Positions 25,452 to 33,449 of a DNA stretch of 54,400 nt are shown in pieces. Source of the DNA: Neglectibacter sp. X58 (lineage in GTDB: Bacteria > Bacillota > Clostridia > Oscillospirales > Acutalibacteraceae); assembly GCF_009936035.1 (NCBI RefSeq), contig NZ_QWEO01000016.1, positions 1 to 54,400 of the forward strand, given 5' to 3'. The first letter of the stretch is position 1, and each line of letters begins with the position of its first letter. The position numbers were made by a program, and so were the translations under genes. The notes below the pieces were generated by a model. The model was not told where the DNA came from. It searched no databases and saw only the letters and a program-made list of their open reading frames with translations.

Positions 25452-25628
25452 TTATTTCCCTCCCAGGGTGTGCTTTACCCTATCCTGCTCCTCGGCCCGC
25501 TTGGCGTTGTTCCAGCGGTCAATGGTGCCCACCAGATAGCCGGTGATGCGGCGGATGCGCTCAAAATCCCGTCCCTCGCCGATGATAACCTCTTTGCCCT
25601 CAGTCTTATATTCCTTTACGCTTGTCAT
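25452..25628 (-). CDS. Separate glycyl-radical domain of class III ribonucleotide reductase
   Basis: The gene codes 58 residues, starting at ATG 25628 behind a consensus AAGGAGG. After an N-terminal MTSVKEYKTEGKEVIIGEG it reads FERIRRITGYLVGTIDRW, then NNAKRAEEQDRVKH. This is the C-terminal glycyl-radical loop (R-I/V-x-G-Y-L) that in most NrdD proteins is the end of the large chain. Here the large chain (25731-28028) ends after its zinc site without it. The two therefore should form the active enzyme as separate subunits, much as YfiD/GrcA can replace the radical domain of pyruvate formate-lyase. The radical Gly is the one in TGYL. Confidence 0.85.
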   Translation of the reverse strand: MTSVKEYKTEGKEVIIGEGRDFERIRRITGYLVGTIDRWNNAKRAEEQDRVKHTLGGK

Positions 25629-25655
25629 GTGAAATTCCTCCTTATAACTATGTCA

Positions 25656-25722
25656 AAATGGATTTTTGGATCAAACCTTTTTCCAAAAAAGGTTTGCGGG
25701 GTGTGGGGCAGCGCCTCACGGT
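25656..25722. repeat. Dispersed repeat R1, between nrdD and its glycyl-radical gene
   Basis: ATCAAACCTTTTTCC/AAAAAAGGTTTGC hairpin followed by GGGGTGTGGGGCAGCGCC. It matches 13155-13213 and the fragment at 977-1021. It fills nearly the whole gap between the two halves of the reductase. Confidence 0.7.
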
Positions 25723-25730
25723 CTTAAAGC

Positions 25731-28028
25731 TCAATGTATCAAACACGTATAGTCCGGCACATCGTGATACTTTTTCCGCAGCTCCTCCAGCTTGGAAAGG
25801 GGTACGCCCTCCCCGGCATGGCGGCCGCAGCGGGGGCATACGTCGTCGATAATGCCGTTATAGCCGCACACCGGATCCCGGTCAACCGGGTGGTTCACAG
25901 AGCCATAGCCAATGCCAGCCTCCTTCATGCAGCGTATCACGCTTTCAAAGGCCTCCACATTCTTGCAGATGTCGCCGTCCAGTTCCACATAGCTGATGTG
26001 CCCGGCGTTTGTCAGGGCATGGAAGGGGGCTTCCTTCTGAATTTTCTCAAAAGCGCCAATGGGATAATACACTGGCACATGGAAAGAGTTGGTGTAGTAT
26101 TCCCGATCCGTCACCCCGGGGATTTTCCCAAACTTCTTTTGGTCAATCCGGATAAACCGTCCGGAAAGCCCCTCTGCCGGGGTAGCCAGCAAGGTGAAGT
26201 TTAAGCCTGTCTCCTGGGAGGTTTTATCCATATACGCCCGCATGTGGGTGATAATCTCCAGCCCCAGCTTATAGCTCTTTTCATCCTCCCCGTGGTGCTT
26301 GCCTGTCAGGGCCTTCAGGGTTTCCGCCAGGCCGATAAAGCCTACGGACAGGGTGCCGTGCTTTAAAACCTCTGCCACAGAAGCGTTGCGATCCAGCTTT
26401 TCAGAATCAATCCACACCCCCTGGCCCATGAGGAAGGGATAGTTATAGGCTTTTTTGCTGCACTGGATTTTAAAGCGGTGCAGCATCTGCTCAATAGCCA
26501 AATCCATCCGGGCATCCAGCAGCTTATAGAATTTTTTAATATCCTTCTCCGACTCTATGCCGATGCGGGGCAGGTTGATGGAGGTAAAGCTCAGGTTGCC
26601 CCTGCCGCAGGTGGTTTCCCGTTTGGGATCGTGGGTGTTGCCCATCACCCGGGTGCGGCAGCCCATATAGGCCACCTCTGTGTCGTAGTCCCCGGCCTTG
26701 TAATACTGCAAATTAAAGGGCGCGTCTATAAAGCTGAAATTGGGGAACAGCCGCAGGGCGGAAACCTCCATGGCCAGCTTAAAGAGGTCATAGTTGGGAT
26801 CCCCCTCGTTATAGTTTACCCCTTCTTTCACCTTGAAAATCTGCACCGGGAAAATAGGGGTTTCCCCATCTCCCAGCCCGGCCTTTGTGGCCAGCAGCAG
26901 GTTCCGAATCACCATGCGCCCCTGCTCGCTGGTATCCGTCCCGTAATTCAGGGAGGAGAAAGGCACCTGGGCGCCTGCCCGGGAGTTCATGGTGTTCAGG
27001 TTGTGTACCAGGGCTTCCATAGCCTGATAGGTGGCATGATCCGTCTCCCGCCAGGCAGCCTCCTGGGCATAAGCGCAGGCGTCCTCCGCCTCCTCGGTGA
27101 TGATCTCCTCATAGCCGTTTTCCTTCTGGTGCCGGGGCAGGAAAGCAACAAAACGCTCGCTGTAGTGTCCCACGTTTTTCATGGTCACCTTGCTCCCCAG
27201 TTCCCGCTTGGCGGCGTTTATGAGGGCCTCCGCGTGGCTGTGGGGCATACCCTTGTGGATCTGCAAAAACTGGATAAGGGCCTTGAAAAACTCCTTGCGG
27301 TAAGTCTTATCCACCCCCAAAGCCATGGCATAGTCGAAGATAGGCACGCTCTGGCCGCCGTGCATTTCGTTCTGGTTTGCCTGGATGGCAATGCAGGCAA
27401 GGGCCGCGTAACTGCGGATATCCTGCGGTTCCCGCAGGTAGCCGTGGCCAGTGGAAAAGCCGTTTTTAAACAGCTTAATCAGGTCAATCTGGCAGCAGGT
27501 TTCTGTCAGGGTGTAAAAGTCCTTGTCATGGATGTGGATTTCCCCGCTTGCGTGGGCCTGGGCGATATGGGGGGGGATAACATATTTGTCATAGAAGCTC
27601 TTAGCCCCCTCCGATCCATATTTCAGCATGGTGCCCATGGCGGTGTCCGCGTTGATGTTGGCGTTTTCCCGCTTGATATCCGCGTCCTCCGCAGGCACAA
27701 AGGTCAGCGCAGAGTAAATCTTCACCAGCTCGTCATCCATTTCCCGCAGCTTCTGGTGTTCCGCCCGGTACAGGATGTAGGCCTTCGCCGTTTTGGCGTA
27801 GTCTGCGGCAATCAGCTTTTCCTCCACCACGTCCTGGGTCTGCTCCACAGTGGGGGTTTCTTTCATCTTCTCCAGCTCTGCCACCACTTCTTCTGTAAGC
27901 CTGTCCAGCTCCTCATCGCTGAACTTCTCTGTGGCAATGCGCACATTGGCTTTGAAAATGGCGGCGCGTATTTTGGCGGCGTCAAAGGGGGCTTTTTCCC
28001 CGCTTCGTTTGATAATGGTTTTCAGCAT
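25731..28028 (-). CDS. nrdD: Anaerobic ribonucleoside-triphosphate reductase, large chain without glycyl-radical motif
   Basis: The protein has 765 residues. An ATP-cone lies at about 1-95 (TIIKRSGEKAPFDAAKIRAA). The catalytic barrel carries AALACIAIQANQNEMHGGQS, SRAGAQVPFSSLNYGTDTSE and AYMGCRTRVMGNTHDPKRET. The zinc site is near the end (DPVCGYNGIIDDVCPRCGR, about 717-740). It then ends KKYHDVPDYTCLIH and lacks the usual RVxGYL glycyl-radical loop, which is encoded separately at 25452-25628. It makes deoxyribonucleotides without oxygen, probably with formate as reductant. ATG at 28028 is preceded by GAGGAAAGGATC. Promoter with two NrdR-like boxes upstream. Confidence 0.93.
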   Translation of the reverse strand: MLKTIIKRSGEKAPFDAAKIRAAIFKANVRIATEKFSDEELDRLTEEVVAELEKMKETPTVEQTQDVVEEKLIAADYAKTAKAYILYRAEHQKLREMDDELVKIYSALTFVPAEDADIKRENANINADTAMGTMLKYGSEGAKSFYDKYVIPPHIAQAHASGEIHIHDKDFYTLTETCCQIDLIKLFKNGFSTGHGYLREPQDIRSYAALACIAIQANQNEMHGGQSVPIFDYAMALGVDKTYRKEFFKALIQFLQIHKGMPHSHAEALINAAKRELGSKVTMKNVGHYSERFVAFLPRHQKENGYEEIITEEAEDACAYAQEAAWRETDHATYQAMEALVHNLNTMNSRAGAQVPFSSLNYGTDTSEQGRMVIRNLLLATKAGLGDGETPIFPVQIFKVKEGVNYNEGDPNYDLFKLAMEVSALRLFPNFSFIDAPFNLQYYKAGDYDTEVAYMGCRTRVMGNTHDPKRETTCGRGNLSFTSINLPRIGIESEKDIKKFYKLLDARMDLAIEQMLHRFKIQCSKKAYNYPFLMGQGVWIDSEKLDRNASVAEVLKHGTLSVGFIGLAETLKALTGKHHGEDEKSYKLGLEIITHMRAYMDKTSQETGLNFTLLATPAEGLSGRFIRIDQKKFGKIPGVTDREYYTNSFHVPVYYPIGAFEKIQKEAPFHALTNAGHISYVELDGDICKNVEAFESVIRCMKEAGIGYGSVNHPVDRDPVCGYNGIIDDVCPRCGRHAGEGVPLSKLEELRKKYHDVPDYTCLIH

Positions 28029-28087
28029 GTATCCTGATCCTTTCCTCACTCGTACATGGGGGCGCAAAGCCGCCCGCCAGCTTTACC

Positions 28088-28116
28088 ATTATACCTGTTC
28101 TCCCTTTTTCTGTCAA
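28088..28116 (-). promoter_or_regulatory. Consensus promoter of the nrd operon
   Basis: TTGACA (complement 28111-28116), 17 bases, TATAAT (complement 28088-28093): a perfect sigmaA promoter. Confidence 0.9.
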
Positions 28117-28174
28117 TACTATATATTGTGTACATTTGGTAATTTCAGCATATTTCCACTCAAAATATATTGCC
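28117..28174 (-). promoter_or_regulatory. Two NrdR-box-like operators
   Basis: ACTATATATTGT (28118-28129) touches the -35 box; CAAAATATATTG (28161-28172) lies further upstream. Their centres are 42 bp apart, four helical turns. NrdR, the (d)ATP-sensing repressor of reductase genes, binds paired boxes of this type (AC.ATATAT.GT). The second box is less perfect. Confidence 0.7.
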
Positions 28175-28319
28175 GGATTATCGTTTCACAGTCCCTTTGC
28201 GCCAGCATGCAGGCTGGCTTTCTGCCATTGTTTCACGCTTGTGAAGGACTTGTCATTCTCGCCCTGCTTCCCGTGAAAATTTTTTTACTCCATCCCTCCC
28301 CAGAGACAACCAGAGACAA

Positions 28320-28541
28320 TTTTTGAAAAAATTTTCTCTGGACTCTTTAAAAACTTCCACCCGTCCCCTGCCTGCCGGAAAACGACCTCTCCCCGGCCCG
28401 GTATCCCTCCAGAGATATCACCCAGCGCACAGGGCAGGTCAAAGATAGTTCTTTGAAAAAGCTTCTCTGGACTCTTTAAAAACTTCCGCCCACCCCCTGC
28501 CTGCTGGAAAACGACCTCTCCCCGGCCCGGTATCCTTCCAG
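28320..28541. repeat. Direct repeat of about 90 bases, period 130
   Basis: The segments 28321-28412 and 28451-28541 are nearly the same (shared TCTCTGGACTCTTTAAAAAC, then ACGACCTCTCCCCGGCCCGG). A distant relative starts at 39071. The gap 28175-28718 shows no convincing gene; a fragment like the cloverleaf ends (TATAGTAACCGCGTTAAC) lies at 28613-28630. Confidence 0.7.
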
Positions 28542-28718
28542 GAAAATGTTCCGTCGGCCAACCAAAAACCGCGTCCGCCCTGCATGGCCAGGGCGGACGT
28601 TTCAAGTGCATATAGTAACCGCGTTAACTATTTTACTATACTCTAAAATTTTTTAACGCGGGAGCAGCCAAAACAGGCCGGAAAGCTACGTGCGAACACT
28701 CCTGTAGGCGCCACTGGG

Positions 28719-30500
28719 TCACGTTGCTTTCACAGGGGCAATTCCCAGCTCGTCAAGCTGGAGCTTATCCACTGCCGCCGGGGCCTGGGTCATCAGTTCG
28801 CTCATGTTCTGCACCTTGGGATACGCCACCACGTCCCGCATACTGCCAGCCTCTGCCATCTGCATAACAAGCCGATCAAGGCCCAGGCCAATGCCGCCGT
28901 GGGGCGGCGCGCCATAGCGGAAAGCGTCCAGCAGGAAGCCAAACTTCTCGTGGGCCTCCTCGTCAGAAAGCCCCAGCAGGGCGAAAATGCGGCCCTGCAG
29001 CTCCGGATCCGTAATGCGGATAGAGCCGGAGCACAGCTCCATGCCATTCATCACCAGGTCATAAGCCTTAGCCCGCACCCGGCCTTTGTCCGTCTCCAGA
29101 TAGGGCAGGCACTCGTCCAGGGGAGAGGTAAAGGGATGGTGCATAGCCACCCACTCGTTCAAGTCCTCGTCAAACTCAAAGAAGGGCATCTCTGTAATCC
29201 ACAAGAGATTCCGCATTCCCTGGGGCACAATGCCCAGCTTCTGGGCGGTGATAGTGCGCAGATAGCCAAGCTGGGAAAGCACATGGCTGGTTTTCGTGTC
29301 CGCGATAACCAGCAGCACGTCGCCCTCTTTGGCCCCGGTCTTTTCGTAGATGGCCTGCATTTCTTCTTCTTTCATAAACTTTAAGAACGATCCGGCATAC
29401 CCCTCTGGCAGCAGGCGCACCCAAGCCACGCCCTTGCCGCCAATGCCCTTCACAGCTTCCGTCAGCTTGTCAATCTCCTTGCGGGAAAGGGCCTTCACAG
29501 CGTCCTTTGCCACAATAGCCCGCACGCTGCCGCCTCCTGCCACAGCGTTTGCAAACACCCCGAAGCCGCAGTCTTTCACAAGCCCGCTGATGTCCTGTAT
29601 TTCCATGCCATACCGGGTGTCCGGCTTGTCAGAACCATAGCGCTCCATAGCCTCCTTATAGGTCATCCGGGGCAGGGGAAGGGGGATGTCCTCTCCCAGC
29701 ACCTCCTTGAACACATGGCGCACAAAGCCCTCGGCCATGGTCAGCACGTCCTCCACATCCACAAAGGACATTTCCATGTCAATCTGCACAAACTCCGGCT
29801 GCCTGTCGGCCCGCAGCTCCTCGTCCCGGAAGCACCGGGCAAGCTGGATATAGCGGTCAAACCCCGCCACCATGGAAAGCTGCTTATAAAGCTGGGGGGA
29901 CTGGGGCAAAGCGTAAAACGCCCCCTTGTGCAGGCGGGACGGCACCAGAAAGTCCCGGGCGCCCTCTGGGGTGGACTTAATCAGCATAGGGGTTTCAATC
30001 TCAATAAAGCCGTTGTCATAGAAATAATCCCGGGTGGCCTTTGCCACCTTGTGCCGCAGCAGCAGATTCCGCTGGAGTTCCGGCCTGCGCAAATCCAGAT
30101 AGCGGTATTTCAGCCGCAGTTCCTCGTTGGCCTTTGACCCCTCCACAATCTCAAAGGGAGGCGTTTCCGATTCCCCCAGCACCCGCAGTTCTTCCACGAA
30201 GATTTCCACGTCCCCTGTGGGGATCTCCTTGTTTTTTGACGTGCGCTCCCGCACCGTCCCCACTGCTGCCAGAACAAATTCCGACCGCACCCGGAAAGCC
30301 TTGTCAAAGGCATCCTTGCCGCTGTCCTCGTCAAAGGCAAGCTGTACAATGCCTGTCCTGTCCCGCAGGTCGATAAAGATAAGCTGGCCCAAATCCCGCT
30401 GACGCTGGCACCAGCCGAACACAACCGCCTTTTCTCCCACATGCTCCATGCGGAATTCCCCGCAATAGCGGCTCCGCTTTAACCCTTGTATCGTCTCCAT
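28719..30500 (-). CDS. aspS: Aspartyl-tRNA synthetase
   Basis: The protein has 593 residues, the bacterial length. The N-terminal OB-fold anticodon domain has FGWCQRQRDLGQLIFIDLRD. The class II catalytic core has LKYRYLDLRRPELQRNLLLR, motif 2 ARCFRDEELRADRQPEFVQI and motif 3 PHGGIGLGLDRLVMQMA, with the bacterial GAD insertion between motifs 2 and 3. It charges tRNA-Asp (and tRNA-Asn if non-discriminating, which cannot be judged here). ATG at 30500 follows AAGGAGCGG. It is downstream of hisS on the same strand, as in B. subtilis, but with a 338-base gap. The T-box at 32611-32855 may control both by read-through. Confidence 0.97.
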   Translation of the reverse strand: METIQGLKRSRYCGEFRMEHVGEKAVVFGWCQRQRDLGQLIFIDLRDRTGIVQLAFDEDSGKDAFDKAFRVRSEFVLAAVGTVRERTSKNKEIPTGDVEIFVEELRVLGESETPPFEIVEGSKANEELRLKYRYLDLRRPELQRNLLLRHKVAKATRDYFYDNGFIEIETPMLIKSTPEGARDFLVPSRLHKGAFYALPQSPQLYKQLSMVAGFDRYIQLARCFRDEELRADRQPEFVQIDMEMSFVDVEDVLTMAEGFVRHVFKEVLGEDIPLPLPRMTYKEAMERYGSDKPDTRYGMEIQDISGLVKDCGFGVFANAVAGGGSVRAIVAKDAVKALSRKEIDKLTEAVKGIGGKGVAWVRLLPEGYAGSFLKFMKEEEMQAIYEKTGAKEGDVLLVIADTKTSHVLSQLGYLRTITAQKLGIVPQGMRNLLWITEMPFFEFDEDLNEWVAMHHPFTSPLDECLPYLETDKGRVRAKAYDLVMNGMELCSGSIRITDPELQGRIFALLGLSDEEAHEKFGFLLDAFRYGAPPHGGIGLGLDRLVMQMAEAGSMRDVVAYPKVQNMSELMTQAPAAVDKLQLDELGIAPVKAT

Positions 30501-30838
30501 TTTTATCCGCTCCTTTTTTAAGGCCGTAAGGCTCTGCCCTACACCCTGTTTCCTGTCTGTCAGTTCGGCCAGCCGCTGGACGCGAAAGTCCGCGAAACGT
30601 TTTGATCCATGGGACGCAGCGGCCCCCTTTTAAAAAGGGTTTGATCCTAAAGTCTATTTGCCTGTTTGCCCACGCACCGGGTGAACGCCTTCGGGAGCAC
30701 GTCCGGCACGCGCTGGTTCGCGTAAGCGCGGTGCCATGCAACGCAGCGAAAAACTACCACTCGCCAGCGAACATTCGTGAGCGTCCACGCGTCTCGGGTG
30801 CAGAAACGCATTGCTCCGCAAAGCGTTTCGTCACGCTG
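30501..30838. repeat. Intergenic repeats between hisS and aspS (R2 family)
   Basis: No gene is seen. 30797-30841 is a copy of a dispersed repeat: CGTCTCGGGTGCAGAAACGC followed by ATTGCTCCGCAAAGCGTTTC. Other copies lie at 40462-40515 and 40577-40630, with a part at 37249-37277. A TTTTAAAAAGGGTTTGATCC fragment of R1 type is at 30628-30647. Confidence 0.6.
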
Positions 30839-32125
30839 CTAAAAACTCAAATCATCCTGGGCAGTGCTGGCGGTAAGGTAAGCGTCCACGAAATCCTCCC
30901 CGATAGATATCTTCACCTTTTCCCCGGTCTGCATGTTTTTCAGCTCCGCCTTGCCGGCTTCCAGCTCGTTGTCTCCCAGCACCATGGTGTACCTGGCCCC
31001 TATGCGGTCGGCATACTTCATCTGGGCCTTTAAGCCCCTGGCGCACAAATCGCAGTCTGCCGCCACGCCGCACTTGTGCAGCTTGTCCATGAGCACAAAA
31101 GCCTTTTTCTGGGCCTCAGCCCCCATGGCTGCCAGGTAAAGCTCACAGCGCACAGGCTCCGGGAATTCCGCCTTCTGCTCCTCCAGGGCCAGAAGGATGC
31201 GGTCAAGGCCTAAGCCAAAGCCCAGCCCCGGCGTGGGCTTGCCTCCCAGTTCCTCCACCAGCCCGTCATACCGCCCGCCCCCGCCTAAGGCAAAGCCCAG
31301 GCTCTTGGAGGGGAACTCAAACACTGTCCGGGTGTAGTAGTCAAGGCCCCGCACCAGGCCGGGATCCAGCTCGTATGCAATGCCCAAAGCGTCCAGCAGC
31401 TCCCGCACCTTCCCGAAATGGGCCTTGCAGTCCTCGCACAGATAGTCGGTAATCTTCGGCGCGCCCTTGGCAATCTCCTGGCACACCGGGCTTTTACAGT
31501 CTAAAATGCGCATGGGGTTGCGCTCCAGGCGGGACAGGCAGGTTTCGCACAGCTCATCCTTCCGGGCGCTGAAATATTCCTTCAGCGCCTTGTGGTATTC
31601 TTTCCGGCAGGCAGGGCACCCGATGGAGTTTAGCTGCAGGCCCACGTCATGAAGCCCCAGCCGTTTATAGATGGCCAGCCCCAGGGCAATCACCTGCACG
31701 TCTGCCCCGGGATCCGCCGCGCCGAACATCTCCACCCCAAACTGGTGCAGCTCCCGCAGCCGCCCGGCCTGGGGCTTTTCATAGCGGTAGCAGGAGGTGA
31801 GATAGTACAGCTTCACCGGGTATCCCGCGTTGTACAGCCCATTTTCCAGCATGGCCCGCACAGCCCCTGCCGTCCCCTCAGGCCGCAGGGTGATGGAGCG
31901 CCCTCCCTTGTCCAGGAAGGTGTACATCTGCTTTTCCACCACATCTGTGGTGTCTCCCACGCCCCGCAGGAAAAGCTCTGTGTGCTCGAAAACCGGGGTG
32001 CGGATTTCCGAAAAGCCGTTTAACTCCGCCTCGCTTTTCAGCACATCCTCCACAACCTGCCATTTTTCCGTCACCCCCGGTGTCAGATCCATTGTGCCCT
32101 TGGGGGCCTTTGTCAATAGTTCCAT
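30839..32125 (-). CDS. hisS: Histidyl-tRNA synthetase
   Basis: The protein has 428 residues, the usual bacterial size. The class II core has RPEGTAGAVRAMLENGLYNA, YRYEKPQAGRLRELHQFGVE, the histidine-specific LVRGLDYYTRTVFEF and GGGGRYDGL, and motif 3 GLGFGLGLDRILLALE. The C-terminal anticodon-binding domain follows. A cysteine cluster in the insertion (CPAC, CETC, CEDC) may bind zinc. The ATG at 32125 is preferred over one six bases upstream because of its distance from AAGGAGG. It follows the frameshifted mazG-like gene and the T-box leader. Confidence 0.97.
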   Translation of the reverse strand: MELLTKAPKGTMDLTPGVTEKWQVVEDVLKSEAELNGFSEIRTPVFEHTELFLRGVGDTTDVVEKQMYTFLDKGGRSITLRPEGTAGAVRAMLENGLYNAGYPVKLYYLTSCYRYEKPQAGRLRELHQFGVEMFGAADPGADVQVIALGLAIYKRLGLHDVGLQLNSIGCPACRKEYHKALKEYFSARKDELCETCLSRLERNPMRILDCKSPVCQEIAKGAPKITDYLCEDCKAHFGKVRELLDALGIAYELDPGLVRGLDYYTRTVFEFPSKSLGFALGGGGRYDGLVEELGGKPTPGLGFGLGLDRILLALEEQKAEFPEPVRCELYLAAMGAEAQKKAFVLMDKLHKCGVAADCDLCARGLKAQMKYADRIGARYTMVLGDNELEAGKAELKNMQTGEKVKISIGEDFVDAYLTASTAQDDLSF

Positions 32126-32189
32126 GTTCATTTCCTCCTTCTTAACTCTGAAGCCTTCCGGCTGTTTTTCTATTTTCTTTACCGCTTTT

Positions 32190-32499
32190 TTACCGCCCGC
32201 TGCCCACCTGGCCCGTCCGGGCGGCGCGGGAAGCATACTTCTCCAGCGCTGCGGCAAGGGCCTTCTCCGCGTCCAGGCCTGTGGCGCTGCACAGGGCCAG
32301 GAGAAAACAGGCAGTCCCCCATTTCCTCCTCCAGACCGGCCCCGGGCAGCAGCGGCGCAGTGCTGTAATCAGAGCCTTTCAGCACCTCTTTTGCCAGTTC
32401 GCCCACCTCTGAAACCAAGTCCAGCGTCCGCGCCTCCGGGGAAAAGGACAGGCCCTGCGCCTCCATGAAATCCTTCACCCTTTTCTGTGCCTTCCTCAT
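32190..32499 (-). pseudogene. MazG-like nucleotide pyrophosphohydrolase with a frameshift
   Basis: From ATG 32499 (behind AGGAGGG) the frame reads RKAQKRVKDFMEAQGLSFSP, then LVSEVGELAKEVLKG, LEEEMGDCLF: the EVGEL and EEMGD motifs of MazG-type enzymes. After DCLFS the family sequence continues in another frame as LALCSATGLDAEKALAAALE and ends at a stop at 32190-32192. Restoring two bases at the TCTCC run near 32300 would give an intact protein of about 103 residues. Without it the original frame runs on to 32179 with unrelated sequence. A real mutation or a sequencing error are both possible. Confidence 0.8.
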
Positions 32500-32610
32500 A
32501 GGCCCTCCTTTTCCAAAAACTATGCCTAAGCCTCGCAAACGCGTTGGGAGCCCAGAGGGGATTATCCCCTCTGGCAGGGTGCAGGGGCGGCTTTGCGGCG
32601 AAGTGCTTTA

Positions 32611-32855
32611 AAACAAAAAACCTTCTCCCCCTGCGGCTGAGCCGTGAAGGGACGAAGGTTATGCTCCGTGGTGCCACCCTGCTTCAAGCGCAAAGGCAGA
32701 CTGCCCCTTGCGCTCCTTGTGGTATTCAGTTGCGGCTGGCAGGCGTCTTTCACCCGTTCCCTCCGAAGGGGGCTTCCAGCGCGGTTTCCGCACCCCCTCT
32801 CTCTGCCGGGCTTCCCGGGATACTCATCCTGCGTCATAGCCAGATGCAAGTGTAA
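32611..32855 (-). promoter_or_regulatory. T-box leader of the mazG-like/hisS/aspS unit, probably Asp
   Basis: The T-box core is AGCAGGGTGGCACCACGGAG (complement at about 32664-32683). The terminator AACCTTCGTCCCT / AGGGGGAGAAGGTT is followed by TTTTGTTTT. In stem I, GCAGG/CCTGC and TCCCG/CGGG flank a specifier loop with AGTA on the 5' side and TGAAAGACG on the 3' side. GAC followed by a purine is the best specifier, which fits aspS in the unit. An R1-like hairpin CCAGAGGGG/CCCCTCTGG lies after it (32552-32574). Confidence 0.9.
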
Positions 32856-32864
32856 ATCCAGTTT

Positions 32865-32893
32865 ATTATAACCTGCAGGCCCGGCCTTTGCAA
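32865..32893 (-). promoter_or_regulatory. Promoter of the T-box/hisS transcript
   Basis: TTGCAA (complement 32888-32893), 17 bases, TATAAT (complement 32865-32870). Confidence 0.75.
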
Positions 32894-32963
32894 GGTTTTT
32901 CCAGAAAATTCCCGGAAAAATTTCCGCGCCGGGCCTTTATCCTCCATAGTGGTGCAGCCAAAG

Positions 32964-33362
32964 CTATCCCTTCACAATATCGCGCCAGTCCAAATCGCCC
33001 CGCTCCAGGCCGTGTACCAGCACCTCTGCCGTAGCGATGTTGGTGGCTACAGGGATGTTGTGCATGTCGCACAGGTGCAAAAGGTTCATATCGTTTGGCT
33101 CGTGGGGTTTGGGATTTAAGGGATCCCTGAAAAACAGCAGCAGGTCAATTTCATTGCAGGCAATGCGCGCCGCAATCTGCTGGTCGCCGCCCTGAGGCCC
33201 GCTTAAAAACCGCTGCAGCGTCAGGCCCGTAGCATCCGCCACCATTTTCCCGGTGGTGCCGGTTCCGCACAGGCTGTGTCGGCTGAGTATGCCGCAGTAG
33301 GCAATGCAGAATTGTACCATCAGTTCTTTCTTAGCGTCGTGGGCAGTAAGTGCGATGTTCAT
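32964..33362 (-). CDS. mgsA: Methylglyoxal synthase
   Basis: The protein has 132 residues. It begins [19 protein letters not shown], as do methylglyoxal synthases, and contains [29 protein letters not shown] and [18 protein letters not shown], with the catalytic Asp residues and phosphate-binding Thr/Ser/Gly of the family. It turns dihydroxyacetone phosphate into methylglyoxal and phosphate, a glycolysis bypass used when phosphate is short. ATG at 33362 follows GGGAGGAGAG. The order minD-like then mgsA on the minus strand suggests they could share a transcript. Confidence 0.97.
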   Translation of the reverse strand: MNIALTAHDAKKELMVQFCIAYCGILSRHSLCGTGTTGKMVADATGLTLQRFLSGPQGGDQQIAARIACNEIDLLLFFRDPLNPKPHEPNDMNLLHLCDMHNIPVATNIATAEVLVHGLERGDLDWRDIVKG

Positions 33363-33449
33363 GTGGTTCTCTCCTCCCAACTAGTACAAATATAACTTGT
33401 CTTTTCAATACAAATCCAAACGCTGGCCTCCACCCAGCGTGAACCGTCC

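Noticed and set aside
26478-28037. 519-residue open frame opposite nrdD
   Set aside because: Shadow of nrdD; the sequence is the antisense of a well-conserved enzyme.
28285-28611. 108-residue minus-strand frame with an internal duplication
   Set aside because: The duplication is that of the intergenic direct repeat; no ribosome site.
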